Shown: positions 26,262 through 37,848, numbered from the stretch's first letter. The stretch is 64,000 nt of DNA from Planococcus sp. SK3692 (GCF_028890485.2 NZ_JARCHV010000001.1:248001-312000), one strand, 5' to 3'. Notes: generated by a model not told the origin, from the sequence alone. Numbers and translations: made by a program.

Positions 26262-26999
26262 TCATTCAAATTCATAGGATATTGCAGACAATGCATAAAG
26301 CGGGGCCGTCTCTGTGCGCAAGATGCGCGGCCCAAGTGAGGTAAACAATGCGCCAGCTTCCTTAAGTGCGGACGCTTCCGTTTCCGAAATGCCGCCTTCC
26401 GGGCCGAAAATAAGCAAGATTGAGTCTTTATCATACAATGATTCCAGAATTTCGGCAAACCGCCTACCGCCGCTCTTTTTCGCCTCTTCTTCGTAGGCAA
26501 CGATGACCACATCGTAATTTTTCGCAGCAATCGTCAGTTGTTTGAAACTGTGGACCGTATGTATTGCAGGAATGCGGCTGCGATGCGATTGCTCAGCCGC
26601 TTCCTTAGCGATTTTCTTCAATCGCTCGATTTTTTTCACGCTTTTGGCGCCGTCCCATTTGACGATCGAGCGCTCAGCCGAATAGGGCAACAATGCACTC
26701 ATACCGAGTTCTGTCGCTTTTTGAGTAATCAGCTCGAGCTTATCGCCTTTCGGGAGACCGCAGGCAATCGTCACTCGTTTCGGCAATTCGCTCCGGTCTT
26801 CAAGCTCTCGGATGAGCTTGACTTGAACAGCTAGGTCAATATCCGTAATTTCTGCCAAATAGACGTGACCGGCAACAACAGCAATCAATTGTTCTCCAAC
26901 TGATTGGCGCATTACTTTAGCGATATGCTTGGCGTCGTCTCCTGTGATTGTTAAATGACCATCGAGAGCTTCTTTATCTTCCAGAAAATATCGTTGCAT
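26262..26999 (-). CDS. rsmE: 16S rRNA (uracil(1498)-N3)-methyltransferase RsmE
   Basis: RsmE is a SPOUT-fold enzyme that methylates U1498 in 16S rRNA. The 245-residue protein has the N-terminal PUA-like part (MQRYFLEDKE) and the knotted SAM site LLIFGPEGGISETEA and LGPRILRTETAPL. ATG 26999 fits family N-termini; the GTG at 27005 is part of the GGGGTG ribosome site. The order prmA-rsmE-mtaB is the B. subtilis yqeT-yqeU-yqeV order. Confidence 0.95.
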   Translation of the reverse strand: MQRYFLEDKEALDGHLTITGDDAKHIAKVMRQSVGEQLIAVVAGHVYLAEITDIDLAVQVKLIRELEDRSELPKRVTIACGLPKGDKLELITQKATELGMSALLPYSAERSIVKWDGAKSVKKIERLKKIAKEAAEQSHRSRIPAIHTVHSFKQLTIAAKNYDVVIVAYEEEAKKSGGRRFAEILESLYDKDSILLIFGPEGGISETEASALKEAGALFTSLGPRILRTETAPLYALSAISYEFE

Positions 27000-27011
27000 G
27001 GTCACACCCCA

Positions 27012-27953
27012 TCATAGCGGTTTTTTTGAAATGATCGTAACCCAGTCTTCCATCATCATGATGTCTTCGATAATGAAGCCTGAAGCTTCAAGCGCTTGTT
27101 TTACATCATTCTTCTTCTGGACGATGATGCCGGATGTGATGTAGATGCCGCCTGGTTTAACTGCCAGGTAAGCATCATCTGTAAAGGACATGATGATCTC
27201 AGCGAGTATGTTCGCCACGACCACGTCCGCCGGGTCGTCGATCGCTTCGAGCAAGTTGCCGTGGAATACATGGACGCGATCTTGTACTTTGTTTAATTTG
27301 ACGTTCAGCCCCGCTGCTTTCACCGCAATTTCATCGAGATCCAGTGCTCTGACCGATGCTGCTTCAAGCAAGGCTGCACCGATTGCAAGCACACCGGAAC
27401 CGGTTCCGACATCGATCACCGTGTTGCCTTTATCGACATGCTTTTCGAGCGCTTGCAGACTCATGACAGTTGTCGGATGGGTTCCAGTTCCAAACGCCAT
27501 GCCTGGATCGAGTTCAATGATCAGCTCATCGCTTGAAACGGGGTGATAGGTTTCCCATGTCGGCACGATGGTGAATCTTTTGGAAATTTTTACTGGGTGG
27601 TAATACTTTTTCCAAGACGTTGCCCAGTCTTCTTCGTTTACTTCACTAATCGTGACAACGTTGCGCCCAACATTGATGTTGTATTCCGCAAGGCTGTTGA
27701 TGGCCAGTTTGATGCCTTCAACGGCTTCTCCGAGAAAGCTATTGACCGGTAAATACGCTTTCAAAATGACGCCTTCTGTCGGAAAATCTTCAGGATCCAG
27801 CGAATAAATTTCACCGAATACATCTTCTCGGTCTTTCGTCAGATCTTCGGAATCCTCGATGACGACTCCGCTCGCCCCTGCTTCATGCAGAATGTTGGAA
27901 ATTGATTCAATCGCTTCGTTCGTTGTATGAATCGACAGCTCAGACCATTTCAC
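27012..27953 (-). CDS. prmA: Ribosomal protein L11 methyltransferase
   Basis: PrmA methylates lysines and the N-terminus of ribosomal protein L11. The 313-residue protein has the typical N-terminal substrate domain and a SAM-binding domain with [29 protein letters not shown] and [10 protein letters not shown]. The start is GTG at 27953 with AAAGGAGC 10 bases upstream. It starts after the dnaJ terminator and heads the prmA-rsmE-mtaB unit. Confidence 0.96.
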   Translation of the reverse strand: MKWSELSIHTTNEAIESISNILHEAGASGVVIEDSEDLTKDREDVFGEIYSLDPEDFPTEGVILKAYLPVNSFLGEAVEGIKLAINSLAEYNINVGRNVVTISEVNEEDWATSWKKYYHPVKISKRFTIVPTWETYHPVSSDELIIELDPGMAFGTGTHPTTVMSLQALEKHVDKGNTVIDVGTGSGVLAIGAALLEAASVRALDLDEIAVKAAGLNVKLNKVQDRVHVFHGNLLEAIDDPADVVVANILAEIIMSFTDDAYLAVKPGGIYITSGIIVQKKNDVKQALEASGFIIEDIMMMEDWVTIISKKPL

Positions 27954-27989
27954 TTACGACCAGCTCCTTTATCGAACAATTATGTAACA

Positions 27990-28025
27990 GACAGAAAACT
28001 CCCTGTTGCACGGGGAGTTTTCCAT
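27990..28025 (-). terminator. Intrinsic terminator of the dnaK operon
   Basis: Stem AAAACTCCC / GGGAGTTTT with a TTTTC tract, 24 bases past the dnaJ stop. Confidence 0.8.
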
Positions 28026-28048
28026 TTGTCCAAGGCTCTATCTGCCTA

Positions 28049-29170
28049 TTAATCACCTTTGATGGTTCTTTTGATTTTATCGAACAATGAACTGCTTTGC
28101 TCTTCTGGAATGTCTCCGGAAATCTCGGCAAACTCGCGCAGCAATTGTTTCTGCTTTTCGTTCAACTTAGTCGGCACTTTCACTTTAATCGTGATGTGCT
28201 GATCGCCGACGCCATAGCCGTGGACATTTTGAACACCTTTTCCGCGCAGGCGGAAACGGGCGCCATTTTGCGTCCCGGCTGGAATTTTCAGTTTCACTTT
28301 TCCGGAAACTGTCGGCACTTCGATTTCGTCACCGAGCGCTGCTTGCGGGTAGGTGATTGGCAATTCCAGATGGATGTCATCGCCGTCACGTTCGAAATGC
28401 TGGTGCGGTTTGACGCGGAACAGCACATAAAGATCTCCAGAAGGCCCGCCGTTGAACCCTGGGCCGCCTTGCCCCGAAACGCGCAATTGCTGCCCGTCAT
28501 CGACGCCCGCTGGTACTGTTACTTTGATCTTCTTGAGCTTTCTCACTTTGCCTGCACCACGGCATGTAGTGCATTTTTCTTCGATGATCTGGCCGGTGCC
28601 TTCACAGTGATGGCAAGCGCGGCGGTTGACCATGCGGCCGAATGGCGTATCTTGCGCAACATTCAACTGGCCAGTGCCTTCACAATAAGGGCACGTCTTC
28701 TTGCTCGTTCCAGGCTTCGCTCCTGATCCGTCGCAAGTTTCGCATGTTTCATCTTTCGGGATTTCAATTTCTGTCTCCTGGCCGAACACTGCATCCAGAA
28801 AATCGATGGTCATGGAATATTGAAGATCATCGCCTTTTCTAGGTGCATTCGGGTCGCGACGGCGCGTGCCGCCTCCGAAGAATGTGCTGAAAATATCATC
28901 AAATCCGAAGCCTTCTGCCCCGCCAAATCCGCCGCCTCCGAAGCCTTGGTTTGGATCTTGATGGCCAAACTGGTCATACTGGGCACGTTTTTGTTCATCG
29001 CTCAGCACTTCGTATGCTTCTTTGACTTCCTGGAACTTCTCGGAAGCATTTGCTTCCTTGTTGATGTCCGGATGATATTGTTTGGAAAGCTTTCGGTACG
29101 CTTTCTTGATTTCCTCTTTTGAAGCATCCTTAGAAACACCAAGGACTTCATAATAGTCTCGCTTATTCAT
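28049..29170 (-). CDS. dnaJ: Chaperone protein DnaJ
   Basis: DnaJ delivers clients to DnaK and stimulates its ATPase. The 373-residue type I J-protein has the J domain with HPD ([10 protein letters not shown]), a Gly/Phe-rich segment (about 75-110) and four zinc repeats: [24 protein letters not shown] and CTTCRGAG. The C-terminal substrate domains follow. A stem-loop lies between dnaK and dnaJ, which may lower dnaJ relative to dnaK. Confidence 0.98.
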   Translation of the reverse strand: MNKRDYYEVLGVSKDASKEEIKKAYRKLSKQYHPDINKEANASEKFQEVKEAYEVLSDEQKRAQYDQFGHQDPNQGFGGGGFGGAEGFGFDDIFSTFFGGGTRRRDPNAPRKGDDLQYSMTIDFLDAVFGQETEIEIPKDETCETCDGSGAKPGTSKKTCPYCEGTGQLNVAQDTPFGRMVNRRACHHCEGTGQIIEEKCTTCRGAGKVRKLKKIKVTVPAGVDDGQQLRVSGQGGPGFNGGPSGDLYVLFRVKPHQHFERDGDDIHLELPITYPQAALGDEIEVPTVSGKVKLKIPAGTQNGARFRLRGKGVQNVHGYGVGDQHITIKVKVPTKLNEKQKQLLREFAEISGDIPEEQSSSLFDKIKRTIKGD

Positions 29171-29235
29171 AGGTCACTCTCCCTCTTGCAGTCAACTGTA
29201 ATTGTACACGGTTTAAATTGCGCTTGCAAAGACAT

Positions 29236-29273
29236 TGAAAAAGCCAAAGCAGTTGCTTTGCTTTGACTTTTTC
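29236..29273 (-). terminator. Stem-loop between dnaK and dnaJ
   Basis: An imperfect stem AAAAAGTCAAAGCA / TGCTTTGGCTTTTT, then TTTTTC in the dnaK direction. It resembles a leaky intrinsic terminator or an mRNA-stabilising 3' end; a dnaJ promoter downstream is not obvious. Confidence 0.65.
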
Positions 29274-29286
29274 GGCCTTGCATATC

Positions 29287-31116
<1,830 letters not shown>

Positions 31117-31155
31117 TTAAAATTCCTCCATTAACATTAGATTCTTGAATTTCAA

Positions 31156-31761
31156 TTATTCGTTTACTTTTACCATTGCCGGGCGGAGCACTCTGCCATT
31201 GAGGGTATACCCCTTTTGAAGCTCCTGTAACACCGTTCCGGGTTCGCTGTCTGCATCGCTTTCTTGCATGACCGCCTGATGGAAATGAGGATCGAATGGT
31301 TCGCCGACTGCTTTGATCTCTTCTAAGCCTTCCGACGCGACAGCGTCAGCCAAAGATTTTTTGACCATTTCAAGGCCCTTCAGAAGTGAGGCAGATTCTT
31401 CGCTCTTCGTTTCTACTGCAAGCGCACGGTCAAAATTATCCATGACCGGCAAAAGATCCGTCAACAATGATTGAGAACGGAATTGCTTTGCCAATTCCTG
31501 GTCTTTTTTGGCACGGCGCTTGAAGTTGTCATAATCTGCCAAAAGACGCAAGTATTTGTTCTGCTCTTCTTCAAGTTGTGCTTGAAGTACGGCTTTTTCA
31601 TCTACTTGCTCTTCCGCTTGTGCTTGTTCAGTTGACTCGACAGTCTCCGGCTCTACTGTTTCAACGGTTTCTGTCGATTCGTTCACAGCACCTTGCGCTT
31701 GTTGTTGTGCAGTTTCCTGCTCTAAGTCTTGTTGTTTGATGGTTTCTTTTTCATTCGACAA
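31156..31761 (-). CDS. grpE: Nucleotide exchange factor GrpE
   Basis: GrpE releases ADP from DnaK. The 201-residue protein has a long Gln/Glu/Thr-rich acidic N-terminal arm (residues 1-65), the coiled-coil dimer helix (LRLLADYDNFKRRAKKDQEL) and the C-terminal beta domain (FDPHFHQAVMQ...KGYTLNGRVLRPAMVKV). The start is TTG at 31761, supported by AAAGGAGG 8 bases upstream. Confidence 0.96.
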   Translation of the reverse strand: MSNEKETIKQQDLEQETAQQQAQGAVNESTETVETVEPETVESTEQAQAEEQVDEKAVLQAQLEEEQNKYLRLLADYDNFKRRAKKDQELAKQFRSQSLLTDLLPVMDNFDRALAVETKSEESASLLKGLEMVKKSLADAVASEGLEEIKAVGEPFDPHFHQAVMQESDADSEPGTVLQELQKGYTLNGRVLRPAMVKVNE

Positions 31762-31780
31762 AATATGTGCCTCCTTTGGT

Positions 31781-32812
31781 TCACTTTCCTTGGAACAGCC
31801 GTGTCAGCTCTTTCGATAAATCGCCGCTAACGTAATCCAGCAGCGAGATGATTCGGCGGTAATCCATTCTTTTCGGCCCGACAATCGCAATGGAGCCCAT
31901 TTGCTCGTCTCCAATATCATACGATACCGTGATGACCGAGCAATCTTCCATAGCTGCCAGTGCATTTTCCGAACCGATGCGGATTTGAAGCCCTTGAGCG
32001 CCGATTGGCAGGATTTCAGGAATGTGCTTGCCTTCTTCCATCACATTCATCAGCTCACGGATTTTTTGGATATCATGGAAATCCGGCTGCTTCAAAATAT
32101 TCAGCTTGCCTCCATAATACACATTATCCGCTCGCGGAAGCAGCAATGCCTGCTTGAACGTCCGGAACAATTCCCCGTAACGTTCGATATGCTGGCGCAA
32201 AAGAGCGAGCGTTTCCTGCTCGAGGCGTTTGTGCAAATCGTGCAAGGAAACACCGATGAGCCGCTCGTTCAAGATATTGACCATCTTTTCGATATCGGAT
32301 GGATCCAGATCCGGCGGGATGGAGAATACCCGATTTTCCACATGGCCCGAGTCGGTGACGATGATCGCCACCGCCATTCCAGGCGACAAGGGCACGATCG
32401 ACAATTTCTTGACGATGTGTTTACGGATATCCGGCCCGAGCAGAATCGACGTATAATTCGTCAATTCGGAGAGGATGCCAGCCGAGCGTTTGATGATCTC
32501 CTCGGTTTCGTTCACTTTTTCTTCGAAAACCGAACGCAGCTGGACAATGTCCTGCTGCGGTACTGGATTCGGCGTCAACAAATGGTCTACATAATAGCGG
32601 TAGCCTTTTTGGGACGGAATCCTTCCCGAAGATGTGTGAGTCTTTTCGAGGTAGCCCTGGCTTTCAAGCTCAGCCAATTCATTGCGAATGGTCGCCGAAC
32701 TGGAAGTGATGCCCGGCTTTTTAGCTAGTTGGTTCGATCCTACCGGCTGCGCTGATTGGATATAATCATCGACTGTCACTTTCAAAATGAGCAGCTGCCG
32801 TTCTGTTAACAT
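31781..32812 (-). CDS. hrcA: Heat-inducible transcription repressor HrcA
   Basis: HrcA binds CIRCE and represses the dnaK and groE operons. The 343-residue length equals B. subtilis HrcA. A winged helix N-terminus (MLTERQLLILKVTVDDYI; SSATIRNELAELESQGYLEKTHTSSGRIPS) is followed by GAF-like and dimerisation regions. I chose ATG 32812 because AGAGGTGATG lies upstream; an in-frame start at 32833 would lie inside the CIRCE operator. The gene represses itself. Confidence 0.97.
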   Translation of the reverse strand: MLTERQLLILKVTVDDYIQSAQPVGSNQLAKKPGITSSSATIRNELAELESQGYLEKTHTSSGRIPSQKGYRYYVDHLLTPNPVPQQDIVQLRSVFEEKVNETEEIIKRSAGILSELTNYTSILLGPDIRKHIVKKLSIVPLSPGMAVAIIVTDSGHVENRVFSIPPDLDPSDIEKMVNILNERLIGVSLHDLHKRLEQETLALLRQHIERYGELFRTFKQALLLPRADNVYYGGKLNILKQPDFHDIQKIRELMNVMEEGKHIPEILPIGAQGLQIRIGSENALAAMEDCSVITVSYDIGDEQMGSIAIVGPKRMDYRRIISLLDYVSGDLSKELTRLFQGK

Positions 32813-32826
32813 GATCATCACCTCTG

Positions 32827-32853
32827 TTAGCACTCTATTAGTTCGAGTGCTAA
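32827..32853. promoter_or_regulatory. CIRCE operator (HrcA binding site)
   Basis: The arms TTAGCACTC (32827-32835) and GAGTGCTAA (32845-32853) with a 9-base spacer match the CIRCE consensus without a mismatch. It lies between the promoter and the hrcA start, giving autoregulation of hrcA-grpE-dnaK-dnaJ. Confidence 0.97.
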
Positions 32854-32863
32854 GACTACACTA

Positions 32864-32892
32864 AAATTACCAAATCTTTTTTTACTTGTCAA
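32864..32892 (-). promoter_or_regulatory. Predicted sigma-A promoter of the hrcA operon
   Basis: Minus-strand -35 TTGACA (32887-32892, perfect) and a weaker -10 TAATTT (32864-32869), 17 bases apart, just upstream of CIRCE. Confidence 0.65.
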
Positions 32893-32905
32893 CGGATGCG
32901 CTTCT

Positions 32906-34045
32906 TTATGACAGCAAAAACTGCTCGAAAACTTCATTGCCGACGAACCGGCCTTTATGCGTCAACTTGACACGGCCTTGTTCGACCGCCAAATTGCCTT
33001 TCGCTTTTTCTTTTTGTAGAATCTCGCCGTACACTGTTTCCAGCGGCGCGCCGAACTTTTCTTCGAAATGGGCGATGTCGACACCGGCCGTTTTGCGAAG
33101 GCCGAGGAACATCTCTTCTTCCATCTGCGCCTTGATGCTGACGTGTGTCGCATCGAGCACTGGCCGTTCCCCTGATTCCAATGGCTCCATGTATTTTTTT
33201 AATGGTCCGTGATTGGAATAGCGGACGCCGTTCACATAGCCGTGAGCGCCAGCGCCCACACCGATGTATTCTTCATTGTCCCAGTAAAGTAGGTTGTGGC
33301 GGGATTCATGGCCAGGTTTTGCGAAATTGGAAATTTCGTATTGATGCAAGCCATGCTTTTCCATTTCAATCATGAGGCGTTCATACATATCGCCTTCTAA
33401 ATCTTCGGTCACTGTATTGAGCTTGCCTTTGACCATCAAATTGTAGAACACCGTTTTCGGTTCAATGATCAGCGAGTACGCAGAGAAATGCGGCATGCCA
33501 AATGAAAATGCGCGCTCGAGCGTTTCATCCCATTGCGCCATCGTCTGTCCTGGCAGCCCGTACATCAAGTCAAAACTGATATTACGAAAGCCGACTTCAC
33601 GCGCAGTTTCCACGGCACGGAGCACGTCCTCATTTGCATGCGTGCGCCCGAGCCGCTTCAATAAATCCTGGTCGAAGGTCTGGACGCCCATGCTGAGACG
33701 GTTGACGCCGCCCTTATACAGCACTTCCATTTTTTCGCGTGTCAGTTCATCTGGATTGGCTTCTGAGCTCCACTCGACATCTTTTGCCATCGGGACATAC
33801 TGATGCACCAGTTCGAGCAAACGCTGCAATTGTTCCGGCGTCAGCGCTGTCGGCGTCCCACCGCCGAGAAACACGGTCTCTAGCGGTTCATTTAATGCGC
33901 CTTGTAGTTTCCATAGCGCCAATTCCTTGCCGATCGATTCGATATAGGCGTCCACTGGCTGGTCTTTGAAAAACACTTTATTGAAATCACAGTAAAAACA
34001 AATCTGGTGGCAGAATGGGATATGGATATATATGCCTTTTACCAT
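32906..34045 (-). CDS. hemW: Radical SAM heme chaperone HemW (formerly HemN-like)
   Basis: This 379-residue radical-SAM protein belongs to the HemW family, which binds heme and is thought to hand it to respiratory enzymes; older annotation calls it coproporphyrinogen oxidase. The cluster motif CHQICFYCDFNK lies near residue 12-22 (CxxxCxxC), followed by FLGGGTPTAL. It lies between lepA and hrcA as in B. subtilis. A terminator separates it from lepA, so its promoter is probably short of the terminator or within it; none was clear. Confidence 0.93.
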   Translation of the reverse strand: MVKGIYIHIPFCHQICFYCDFNKVFFKDQPVDAYIESIGKELALWKLQGALNEPLETVFLGGGTPTALTPEQLQRLLELVHQYVPMAKDVEWSSEANPDELTREKMEVLYKGGVNRLSMGVQTFDQDLLKRLGRTHANEDVLRAVETAREVGFRNISFDLMYGLPGQTMAQWDETLERAFSFGMPHFSAYSLIIEPKTVFYNLMVKGKLNTVTEDLEGDMYERLMIEMEKHGLHQYEISNFAKPGHESRHNLLYWDNEEYIGVGAGAHGYVNGVRYSNHGPLKKYMEPLESGERPVLDATHVSIKAQMEEEMFLGLRKTAGVDIAHFEEKFGAPLETVYGEILQKEKAKGNLAVEQGRVKLTHKGRFVGNEVFEQFLLS

Positions 34046-34065
34046 AAAAATCCTTCTTTCTAATA

Positions 34066-34099
34066 GGAAAAGGAGGCAGAAAAACCGCCTCCTTTTTTC
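34066..34099 (-). terminator. Intrinsic terminator after lepA
   Basis: Perfect stem AAAAGGAGGC / GCCTCCTTTT in the lepA direction, 3 bases past the lepA stop. The downstream tract is TTCCTATTAG rather than a pure T run. Confidence 0.75.
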
Positions 34100-34101
34100 G
34101 T

Positions 34102-35931
34102 TTATTTGGATTGGTCATCCATTTTGAGAACAGCCATGAATGCTTCTTGAGGAACTTCCACGGAACCGACTTGCTTCATCCGCTTTTTCCCTTCCTTCTG
34201 TTTGTCGAGAAGTTTACGTTTACGGGAAATATCGCCGCCATAGCATTTTGCAAGGACGTTTTTGCGGATTGCGCTGATTGTTTGGCGGGCAACGATCTTC
34301 TGGCCGATGGCGGCTTGGATCGGAACTTCAAACTGTTGGCGCGGAATCAAGGTCTTCAATTTGTCGACGATGATTTTCCCGCGTTCATAAGCAAAATCCC
34401 TATGGACGATAAAGCTCAAGGCATCGACTTTTTCAGCATTCAGAAGAATGTCCATTTTCACCAGCTTGGAATCCTTGTAGCCGATCAATTCATAATCGAA
34501 CGAGGCATAGCCTTTTGTCCCTGATTTCAATTGATCGAAGAAATCGTAGACAATCTCTGCAAGCGGCAGTTCGTAAATAATGCTGACGCGTGAGTTGTCG
34601 AGGTAATCCATTGTCATGAAATTGCCGCGCTTTTGCTGGCAGATTTCCATGACGGCGCCGACGTAATCGTTCGGGACCATGACAGTTGCTTTGACATATG
34701 GCTCTTCGACATACTCGATCTTCTGCGGGTCCGGCATCATCGCCGGGTTATCGATATTGAGCACTTCCCCGTCCGTCATATGGACGTGGTAGATAACGCT
34801 TGGTGCCGTCGTGATCAAGTCGATATTGAATTCACGTTCGATGCGTTCCTGGATGATCTCCATATGCAACAGGCCAAGGAATCCGCAGCGGTAGCCGAAG
34901 CCAAGCGCTTGTGAGGATTCAGGCTCGAATTGCAATGCTGCATCGTTCAGTTCCAGTTTTTCCAGGGCATCGCGCAAATCATTGTATTTCGATGTATCGA
35001 TCGGGTACATCCCGCAATAAACCATCGGGTTCAAGCGGCGGTAGCCTGGCAGCGCTTGTTGTGCCGGGTTGTCCGCAAGCGTGATGGTATCCCCAACGCG
35101 TGAATCCGCGACGTTTTTAATGGAAGCGGTCAAAAAGCCAACATCGCCGACCGTCAATTCGTCGCGCAACGTTACTTTCGGCGTGAAGACACCGGCTTCA
35201 ACGACGTCAAACTCTTTGCCGCTCGCCATCATCTTGATTTTGTCGCCTGGTTTGACGGTGCCTTCCATGATCCGGATATACGCAACCACGCCGCGGTACG
35301 GATCATACAATGAATCAAAGATCATCGCCTTAAGCGGTGCTGACGGGTCTCCTGTCGGCGGTGGAACTTTTGCAACGACTTGTTCAAGGATCTCTTCGAT
35401 GCCGATTCCTGCTTTAGCAGAAGCCAGCACTGCTTCGGAAGCATCTAAGCCGATGACATCCTCAACTTCCTGGCGCACGCGCTCAGGGTCTGCTGCAGGC
35501 AAATCGATTTTATTGATGACCGGAAGAATCTCGAGATCGTTGTCGAGTGCCAAATAGACATTGGCCAATGTCTGCGCTTCAATGCCCTGTGCAGCATCGA
35601 CGACCAGTACCGCACCTTCACATGCTGCGAGGCTGCGTGATACTTCGTACGTGAAGTCGACGTGGCCTGGGGTGTCGATCAAGTGCATAATGTATGTTTC
35701 TCCGTCTTTTGCTGTATAATTCAGCTGGACGGCGTTCAATTTGATGGTAATTCCCCGCTCCCGCTCCAAATCCATGGAGTCGAGCAATTGGGATTTCATT
35801 TCGCGTGCTGTCAGCGCATTCGTTCTTTCCAAAATGCGGTCGGCCAGCGTCGATTTCCCGTGATCGATGTGCGCGATGATGGAAAAGTTGCGGATCTTTT
35901 GTTGTCTCGCTAATCTCTGTTCTTGGTCCAT
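34102..35931 (-). CDS. lepA: Elongation factor 4 (LepA)
   Basis: LepA/EF4 is a ribosome-bound GTPase involved in 30S biogenesis and elongation under stress. The 609-residue protein shows AHIDHGKST (G1), DTPGHVDF (G3), NKIDLPAAD (G4) and the LepA-specific C-terminal domain ([17 protein letters not shown]). ATG 35931 (MDQEQRL) was chosen because GGGAGTG is 8 bases upstream and it matches family N-termini; an upstream ATG at 35946 overlaps that site. Confidence 0.97.
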   Translation of the reverse strand: MDQEQRLARQQKIRNFSIIAHIDHGKSTLADRILERTNALTAREMKSQLLDSMDLERERGITIKLNAVQLNYTAKDGETYIMHLIDTPGHVDFTYEVSRSLAACEGAVLVVDAAQGIEAQTLANVYLALDNDLEILPVINKIDLPAADPERVRQEVEDVIGLDASEAVLASAKAGIGIEEILEQVVAKVPPPTGDPSAPLKAMIFDSLYDPYRGVVAYIRIMEGTVKPGDKIKMMASGKEFDVVEAGVFTPKVTLRDELTVGDVGFLTASIKNVADSRVGDTITLADNPAQQALPGYRRLNPMVYCGMYPIDTSKYNDLRDALEKLELNDAALQFEPESSQALGFGYRCGFLGLLHMEIIQERIEREFNIDLITTAPSVIYHVHMTDGEVLNIDNPAMMPDPQKIEYVEEPYVKATVMVPNDYVGAVMEICQQKRGNFMTMDYLDNSRVSIIYELPLAEIVYDFFDQLKSGTKGYASFDYELIGYKDSKLVKMDILLNAEKVDALSFIVHRDFAYERGKIIVDKLKTLIPRQQFEVPIQAAIGQKIVARQTISAIRKNVLAKCYGGDISRKRKLLDKQKEGKKRMKQVGSVEVPQEAFMAVLKMDDQSK

Positions 35932-35960
35932 TTTCTTCACTCCCATATAAACTACTTTGA

Positions 35961-35989
35961 ATTATAGCAGTCAAGTGGGTATTGGGCAA
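35961..35989 (-). promoter_or_regulatory. Predicted promoter of lepA
   Basis: Minus-strand -35 TTGCCC (35984-35989) and extended -10 TGC-TATAAT (35961-35966) with a 17-base spacer. Confidence 0.65.
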
Positions 35990-36043
35990 TGAATGACCGC
36001 ATAAAGGTTTCAGTGTCAAGGGAAACTTCTTTCCACGTAACTA

Positions 36044-36072
36044 TTGCATTCGGCCGTCCGATTTGATAAAAT
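36044..36072 (+). promoter_or_regulatory. Predicted promoter of rpsT
   Basis: -35 TTGCAT (36044-36049) and -10 TAAAAT (36067-36072), 17 bases apart. About 70 bases of untranslated leader follow. Confidence 0.5.
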
Positions 36073-36146
36073 AACTTTTGTTGTATAGAGACACTGAAGA
36101 GCAAGGGCTTGCACCTGCCGCTCAAATTGTCTAGGAGGTGAAAGAT

Positions 36147-36395
36147 ATGCCAAACATTAAATCTGCAATCAAACGTGTTCGCACGAACGATACGAAAAAT
36201 GCTCAGAACACATCTGTTAAAACTGCAATGCGTTCTTCTGTGAAAAAAGCTGAGAAAGCTGTAGCTAATAATGAAGAAAACAAAGGGGATTCCCTTAAAG
36301 CAGCCATCAAACAAGTCGAGAAAGCAGCTTCTAAAGGTTTGATCCACAAAAACACTGCTGCCCGTAGAAAATCAAGCCTCATGAAAAAAGCGTAA
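36147..36395 (+). CDS. rpsT: 30S ribosomal protein S20
   Basis: S20 is an 82-residue, Lys/Ala-rich helical protein that binds the 5' domain of 16S rRNA. It begins MPNIKSAIKRVRTND. ATG 36147 was chosen because AGGAGGTG is 6 bases upstream; the GTG at 36138 is part of that site. It is divergent from lepA with no gpr, spoIIP or yqxA between. Confidence 0.97.
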   Translation: MPNIKSAIKRVRTNDTKNAQNTSVKTAMRSSVKKAEKAVANNEENKGDSLKAAIKQVEKAASKGLIHKNTAARRKSSLMKKA

Positions 36396-36401
36396 ATCGC
36401 A

Positions 36402-36437
36402 TCAAAAAGCCGGTCCCCAATTGGGCCGGCTTTTTTC
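36402..36437 (+). terminator. Intrinsic terminator after rpsT
   Basis: Stem AAAAGCCGG...CCAA / TTGG...CCGGCTTTTTT with one internal mismatch pair and six T. Confidence 0.88.
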
Positions 36438-36440
36438 TGT

Positions 36441-36475
36441 GCAAAAATTGCTGCCCGATTATGTGGGCAGCATCT
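36441..36475 (-). terminator. Intrinsic terminator after holA
   Basis: Stem GCTGCCC / GGGCAGC with ATTTTTG in the holA direction. Confidence 0.75.
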
Positions 36476-36497
36476 CTTTCACGTAGTCCTTGCATAT

Positions 36498-37532
36498 TCA
36501 AGAGGATTGCTTCGCGTGACCGGCGCGTTTCATGAGGAAGAATTCCAGCACCCGCTCCCTGTTGCCGGAAACGGTTTTTAATTGCAAGTCGATGTCTGCC
36601 AAATCGCCGAGTACTTGAAGCAAGCGGGCTTCCGAAATCTGGCGGCGCTTTTCCACCAATAACTTGACGCGATAAGGATGCGCTTTGAGTTGTTTGGAGA
36701 TTTGCTGCGCGTGATAGCCTTTTTTCTGCAGGTAATAGACATGCACCATAAAACGGATCTGCGACGCGAGAAGCGCAGCGAGTGCGACAGGCTCTTCCTT
36801 TTGGCGCAACAGGTCATAATAGACGCTGAGCGCCGTCTGGATGTCCCCGTCGAGATAAGCCTGCAGCATCTTGAAGGCATCCTGCTCAAGTGTACGTGCC
36901 GTCATGTCTTCGATGAGCGCTTCTGTAATCTCTTCTTCTTCCGAGCCGAGGTATAAGGACATCTTCTCGATTTCCGAAGCGAGCAAGGTTAAATTGGTGC
37001 CTGCCATTTCTATGAGCTTTTGTGCACTTTGGCGCTCCAATGTCTTGCCATGGGATTTGGCCTCATGCGCAATCCAGCTTTCCAACTCATGCGGCTGCAG
37101 CGATTTCGCTTCGATGAGCACGACATTCTTTTTCATCAACTTGACGATCTTTTTGCGTTCATCCAATTTTTCATACGGCGCTACGAAAATTGTCACGCTT
37201 GTTGACGGGGGATTCTCGAGCCACGCTTCCAAGGATTTGAGGTCATGATTGATTTTCTCTTTCCCGCGTTCTGCCGCTTTCAAGAACGAAGCATTGCGCG
37301 CGATGATCAGCTTGCGATCGCTGAAAAACGGAATCGTGTCTGCCTCTTCGAGCACATGGCCAACAGGCACTTCGTCCAAGTCGAAATTGGAGACATCCGT
37401 CTCTCCCGCCTCCGCCATCTGCGCTTTCAGCAATTCGACTGTCTTGGTGATGAAATAACCTTCTGTCCCGACAATCAAGTACACCGGATCGATTTTATCC
37501 GCGCGTATCGACTTCCAAATTGATGTAATCAT
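36498..37532 (-). CDS. holA: DNA polymerase III subunit delta
   Basis: HolA opens the sliding clamp within the clamp loader. The 344-residue protein has the delta family N-terminus (PVYLIVGTEGYFITKTVELLKAQ), IARNASFLKAAE, and the C-terminal helical collar domain. ATG 37532 was chosen because GAGGGAG is 8 bases upstream; GTG 37541 lies in it. This is yqeN in B. subtilis, in the same position next to rpsT. Confidence 0.93.
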   Translation of the reverse strand: MITSIWKSIRADKIDPVYLIVGTEGYFITKTVELLKAQMAEAGETDVSNFDLDEVPVGHVLEEADTIPFFSDRKLIIARNASFLKAAERGKEKINHDLKSLEAWLENPPSTSVTIFVAPYEKLDERKKIVKLMKKNVVLIEAKSLQPHELESWIAHEAKSHGKTLERQSAQKLIEMAGTNLTLLASEIEKMSLYLGSEEEEITEALIEDMTARTLEQDAFKMLQAYLDGDIQTALSVYYDLLRQKEEPVALAALLASQIRFMVHVYYLQKKGYHAQQISKQLKAHPYRVKLLVEKRRQISEARLLQVLGDLADIDLQLKTVSGNRERVLEFFLMKRAGHAKQSS

Positions 37533-37710
37533 ACGATTCACTCCCTCTTCCCTTAACTATACCGGATTTCTTCGCATCGGTCTGCCTCGCAGGACAAGTC
37601 TGCTTTTGACAGTTGTGTGACGTCGGCTAAAATTGACGGACATTGTTTAGTTCGATATGGATTTTTCGCTTTTATTCCCTTATAATAAAATCAACTAGGA
37701 GGGATTTTCA

Positions 37711-37845
37711 ATGAATGAATTTGAACAGAACGTTCAGTCCAAACGCAACGATGCCATCGATGCAGGGATGGGCTTCGTCGTTTCCTTTGGTTTCTTCGCA
37801 CTTATTTTCATCATCGCAGGCGTCGTGCAATTCGTAGCCCGCTGA
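37711..37845 (+). CDS. yqzM: YqzM family membrane microprotein
   Basis: This 44-residue protein has an N-terminal polar part (MNEFEQNVQSKRNDAIDAG) and one transmembrane helix (about residues 21-42). It matches the YqzM family of Bacillales, whose function is unknown. The ribosome site AGGAGGG and its own terminator mark it as a real gene. It sits between holA and comEC as in B. subtilis. A -10 TATAAT lies at 37681-37686 but has no convincing -35. Confidence 0.9.
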   Translation: MNEFEQNVQSKRNDAIDAGMGFVVSFGFFALIFIIAGVVQFVAR

Positions 37846-37848
37846 TTA

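Noticed and set aside
31901..32728. Open frame of 275 codons opposite hrcA
   Set aside because: Antisense to a full-length HrcA of normal size; no start signal or recognisable domain.
32812..32833. Longer N-terminus for hrcA starting in the CIRCE element
   Set aside because: The start would be inside the operator; the ATG at 32812 has a good ribosome site and gives the normal 343 residues.
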